From assembly GCA_030613445.1 (NCBI GenBank), contig JAUWLY010000118.1:1-8143 (forward strand): 8,143 nucleotides of DNA. The letters are read 5' to 3'. Origin of the DNA: Candidatus Stahliibacteriota bacterium. GTDB lineage: Bacteria > Hydrothermota > Tepidihabitantia > SM23-42. The notes beneath the pieces were generated by a model. That model was not told where the DNA came from and ran no database searches. It worked only from the letters and a program-made list of their open reading frames with translations. Of the stretch, positions 6,324 to 8,143 are shown piece after piece (position 1 is the first letter of the stretch; every line of letters begins with the position of its first letter). The position numbers and the translations under genes were made by a program.

Positions 6324-7118
6324 CTAACACTCAAGTATTGAATCAGCATCTATTTCAACCTCAAATGAAGCATCGATTGTCCAATCCTGCACTGCTTCTA
6401 CAGATACGCTGCCGCCGCTATGTACACTACCATTAAATAACGAAGAGAAATTACCTACAATTGAAACCGGCGTCATCTGGAATCCAAAACCAGCATCAAG
6501 ACCAAACAATGTGTGGGCTGCAGCAAATACCAGGGATCTGGTTCTGAATGCCCCAACGCCCTCAGCAGTAAACGACAGATCACCCTCTGCCTCTAACGAA
6601 ATATTTACTGGAATTGAATCGCCTTCAGGTATCTCTGTAATATCTGCGTGAGTGAGCGTATATTCATAATCGAAAGCATAATCTGCATTTGGCGTACTGC
6701 TGCCAGAAAAATCCAGTCCAATGTAATCGCCATCCTGGAAACCAATCCCCAGTTTCCATCCCCTGATATTCATTGAAAAACCAAAGAAATCAAGTCCACC
6801 TACCTGTTGAACACTAATTTCAGTTGGGAACTCAACTGTATCAACGATTGGTGCAAGCGTATCAAATGGTATTGCAAACTCAGTCAATAATTCAGCCCTC
6901 ATCGCAGAGGTACCACTCGCCATTATCTCTGCGCTCTCAATGTTGTTCAGTGCTGCAGGATTAAGTGAAAACCCAAGTAGACCCCGACTCACTGAAGGAT
7001 TTGCAAAACCGGGATGTATAAAAAATAAATTCGAAGATGAATATGAGTAGTAGATATTTGCTGATACGTCTACATCGATATCAAGTTGAAGGCACAGAAA
7101 ACAACACAACAAACTCAT
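6324..7118 (-). CDS. Outer-membrane barrel protein, N-terminal segment (to in-frame TAG)
   Basis: 264 residues from an ATG at 7118 to the TAG. The leader MSLLCCFLCLQ is hydrophobic but has no positive charge, and no ribosome site precedes the ATG. Upstream in frame there is a double TGA and no other start codon, so either expression is weak or the 5' end is also damaged. Residues 35-57 (HPGFANPSVSRGLLGFSLNPAAL) match the plug-like start of FadL/PorV-type barrels. Later strands alternate polar and hydrophobic residues with many Gly, Ser and aromatic positions, as in beta-barrels. If translation stops at the TAG, the product lacks the C-terminal strands and beta-signal and would not be expected to fold into the outer membrane. 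Confidence 0.6.
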   Translation of the reverse strand: MSLLCCFLCLQLDIDVDVSANIYYSYSSSNLFFIHPGFANPSVSRGLLGFSLNPAALNNIESAEIMASGTSAMRAELLTEFAIPFDTLAPIVDTVEFPTEISVQQVGGLDFFGFSMNIRGWKLGIGFQDGDYIGLDFSGSSTPNADYAFDYEYTLTHADITEIPEGDSIPVNISLEAEGDLSFTAEGVGAFRTRSLVFAAAHTLFGLDAGFGFQMTPVSIVGNFSSLFNGSVHSGGSVSVEAVQDWTIDASFEVEIDADSILEC

Positions 7119-7140
7119 AGAATAATAATAACTATAAAAT

Positions 7141-7162
7141 CATCACTGTCAACTAACTGCTA
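7141..7162 (-). repeat. Short GCAGTTAG/GACAGTGA-like junction repeat
   Basis: Between the PorV stop and the barrel gene start, the minus strand carries TAGCAGTTAG followed by TTGACAGTGATG. It resembles in style the units after queA and after the C25 gene. The match is loose and could be chance. Apart from this, the gap between the two genes shows no promoter or ribosome site. Confidence 0.3.
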
Positions 7163-7169
7163 TATACTA

Positions 7170-8143
7170 TTAGAACGTGTACGACAATGAAATCTTGCGG
7201 TTCTCAGTCGGGAAGTCGAATATTTTTTCGTCAATGCCAATATCCAGTTCGAAATTCTTAATATTTATACCACCACCAAATGTAAAACCTTTTCTTGCAC
7301 CCTCCATTTCATAAAAATAGCCTCTGCGCAGTGATATTATTTTGTAAAATGTGAGTTCAAGTCCGATTCCTTTCCAGGCTTCTTTTATCTCGTTTTTTAA
7401 ATTTTCCCAGAATGAGTTTTCTTCATTAGCAAACATATTAACAAGCACTTTTGTCATTTCAGCAGAGACAGTACATGAAACATATTTATTTTCTATTGGT
7501 CTATATGCTATGCCGAGCCGATATAATCTTGGCAGAGGATCTGATGCACCGGTGCCTGAATAGCTTATATTAGGACCGATATTGTGCAGCACCGTGCCAA
7601 GCGAGAAGTTGGGTAAAATCTTGTATAAACCATTAAAATCAAATGCCCAGGCAGATCCTGTCTCAACGAGAGGCCAACCCCATGGATCCCACATACCATA
7701 CTGCTGTTTAATAAATTTCCAACCGATACCAAGAGACAAATTATTTGAAATCCTTTTTGAATAATTTATTTTTAGTGCAAGGCGCCAGACAAAACGTTCA
7801 CCTAAATAATTCCCAAACTCATCCCGAACTTCAATTTTCCCAGGCGTAAAGTAAATTGCATCAAAACCCCATGCTGACTTAGACATCGGATAAGCTAATC
7901 CGCAGTATACATAGTGCATATCTGGAGACAAACCTGGTTGATAACCACAATAATTCATAGTAATCTTAGGTGATTCAAAAAATGCAAGTGCTGCTGCATT
8001 GTAGTAATTTGCTGACGCATCATCACTGATTGCTGTATATGCATACGCCATTCCTGTTGCATTTGCTGTAGGTGGAATCAATAAAAAAGTTGCACCTGGA
8101 CGTTGCGCTGCAAAACCACAGACAACCAATATCATTAACACTA
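7170..8143 (-). CDS. porV: PorV/PorQ-family outer-membrane protein (T9SS shuttle type), 5' end not resolved
   Basis: PorV-family proteins are 14-strand outer-membrane barrels that take folded T9SS cargo from the SprA translocon and present it to the attachment complex. The visible 323-324 residues open with a signal-peptide core (LMILVVCGFAAQ) and the family signature GATFLLIPPTANATGMAYA followed by TAISDDASANYYNAAALAFF, the counterpart of the usual D-A-x-x-x-x-x-NPAGLAF block; here the NP is NA. Further PorV-like parts are PDMHYVYCGLAYP, WGFDAIYFTPGKI and LGIGWKFIKQQYG. The end KISLSYTF is a Phe-terminal beta-signal. A GTG lies at 8141 but would give a leader with no basic residues, so the true start is probably beyond the window. 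Similar short PorV-like proteins occur in several copies in some phyla, so the symbol denotes the family, not the single core porV. Confidence 0.82.
   Translation of the reverse strand, partial: VLMILVVCGFAAQRPGATFLLIPPTANATGMAYAYTAISDDASANYYNAAALAFFESPKITMNYCGYQPGLSPDMHYVYCGLAYPMSKSAWGFDAIYFTPGKIEVRDEFGNYLGERFVWRLALKINYSKRISNNLSLGIGWKFIKQQYGMWDPWGWPLVETGSAWAFDFNGLYKILPNFSLGTVLHNIGPNISYSGTGASDPLPRLYRLGIAYRPIENKYVSCTVSAEMTKVLVNMFANEENSFWENLKNEIKEAWKGIGLELTFYKIISLRRGYFYEMEGARKGFTFGGGINIKNFELDIGIDEKIFDFPTENRKISLSYTF

Larger units (their letters stand above)
5643..7118 (-). pseudogene. Outer-membrane beta-barrel gene interrupted by one in-frame TAG
   Basis: Two open segments on the minus strand lie in the same frame, separated only by a TAG (6326-6324) and 11 sense codons that themselves read like barrel strand (GNAQVDFYLSS). 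Joined, they give a 491-codon frame running from the MSLLCC leader to a C-terminal LGVRYNF, a typical BAM beta-signal ending in Phe. No insertion or deletion is needed to join them. The barrel-like pattern continues unbroken for about 215 codons after the TAG. The change is therefore very recent, a sequencing or assembly error, or a recoded sense codon. The gene follows the PorV-family gene by about 50 bases, same strand, likely one operon. No family name is certain; the LNPAAL segment recalls FadL/PorV-like proteins. Other complete stops in the window are TAA (four) and TGA (one), none TAG. Confidence 0.72.

Overview
This AT-rich bacterial window carries the 3' end of a tRNA-modification gene followed by an accessory block of secreted and outer-membrane proteins. 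That block looks like a type IX secretion (T9SS) cargo locus. Three things point to a diderm T9SS bearer: a gingipain-type C25 peptidase, a seven-repeat protein ending in a T9SS type A-like sorting domain, and a PorV-family barrel protein. Two proteins end in an aromatic-Phe beta-signal, which also requires an outer membrane. The mix of C25 + CARDB + FG-GAP architecture, a 'QFHHDYQRTGLY' ending and small PorV-like proteins resembles candidate phyla related to the FCB group (WOR-3/Stahlbacteria-like). The taxon is an inference from style, not something the sequence proves.

Layout, plus strand: queA 3' end (1-427). Next is a structured intergenic stretch (428-632) with a degenerate short repeat and two inverted repeats. 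A consensus sigma-70-type promoter (633-660) precedes a 1151-residue C25 peptidase (686-4141). Close behind it, probably in the same transcript, lies a 492-residue seven-repeat propeller-like protein with a sorting domain (about 4146-5624). Minus strand, convergent: a PorV-family gene running in from the right edge (7170-8143), then an outer-membrane barrel gene (7118-5643) whose frame is broken by a single in-frame TAG at 6324-6326. The two convergent units are only 18 nt apart, and a weak candidate terminator for the plus-strand unit lies inside the end of the barrel gene.

How the genes may work together (inference): PorV-family proteins receive T9SS cargo at the outer membrane, and the sorting-domain protein is a typical cargo. 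The C25 protein is probably an exported protease with adhesive or binding repeats. It lacks a recognisable sorting domain of its own, and this is one of the open questions here. No RNA genes, CRISPR arrays, transposases or attachment sites were seen. The points most worth a second look are the in-frame TAG with an intact downstream beta-barrel end, the C25 protein without a sorting signal, the large palindromic intergenic element, and the related short repeats at three gene junctions.
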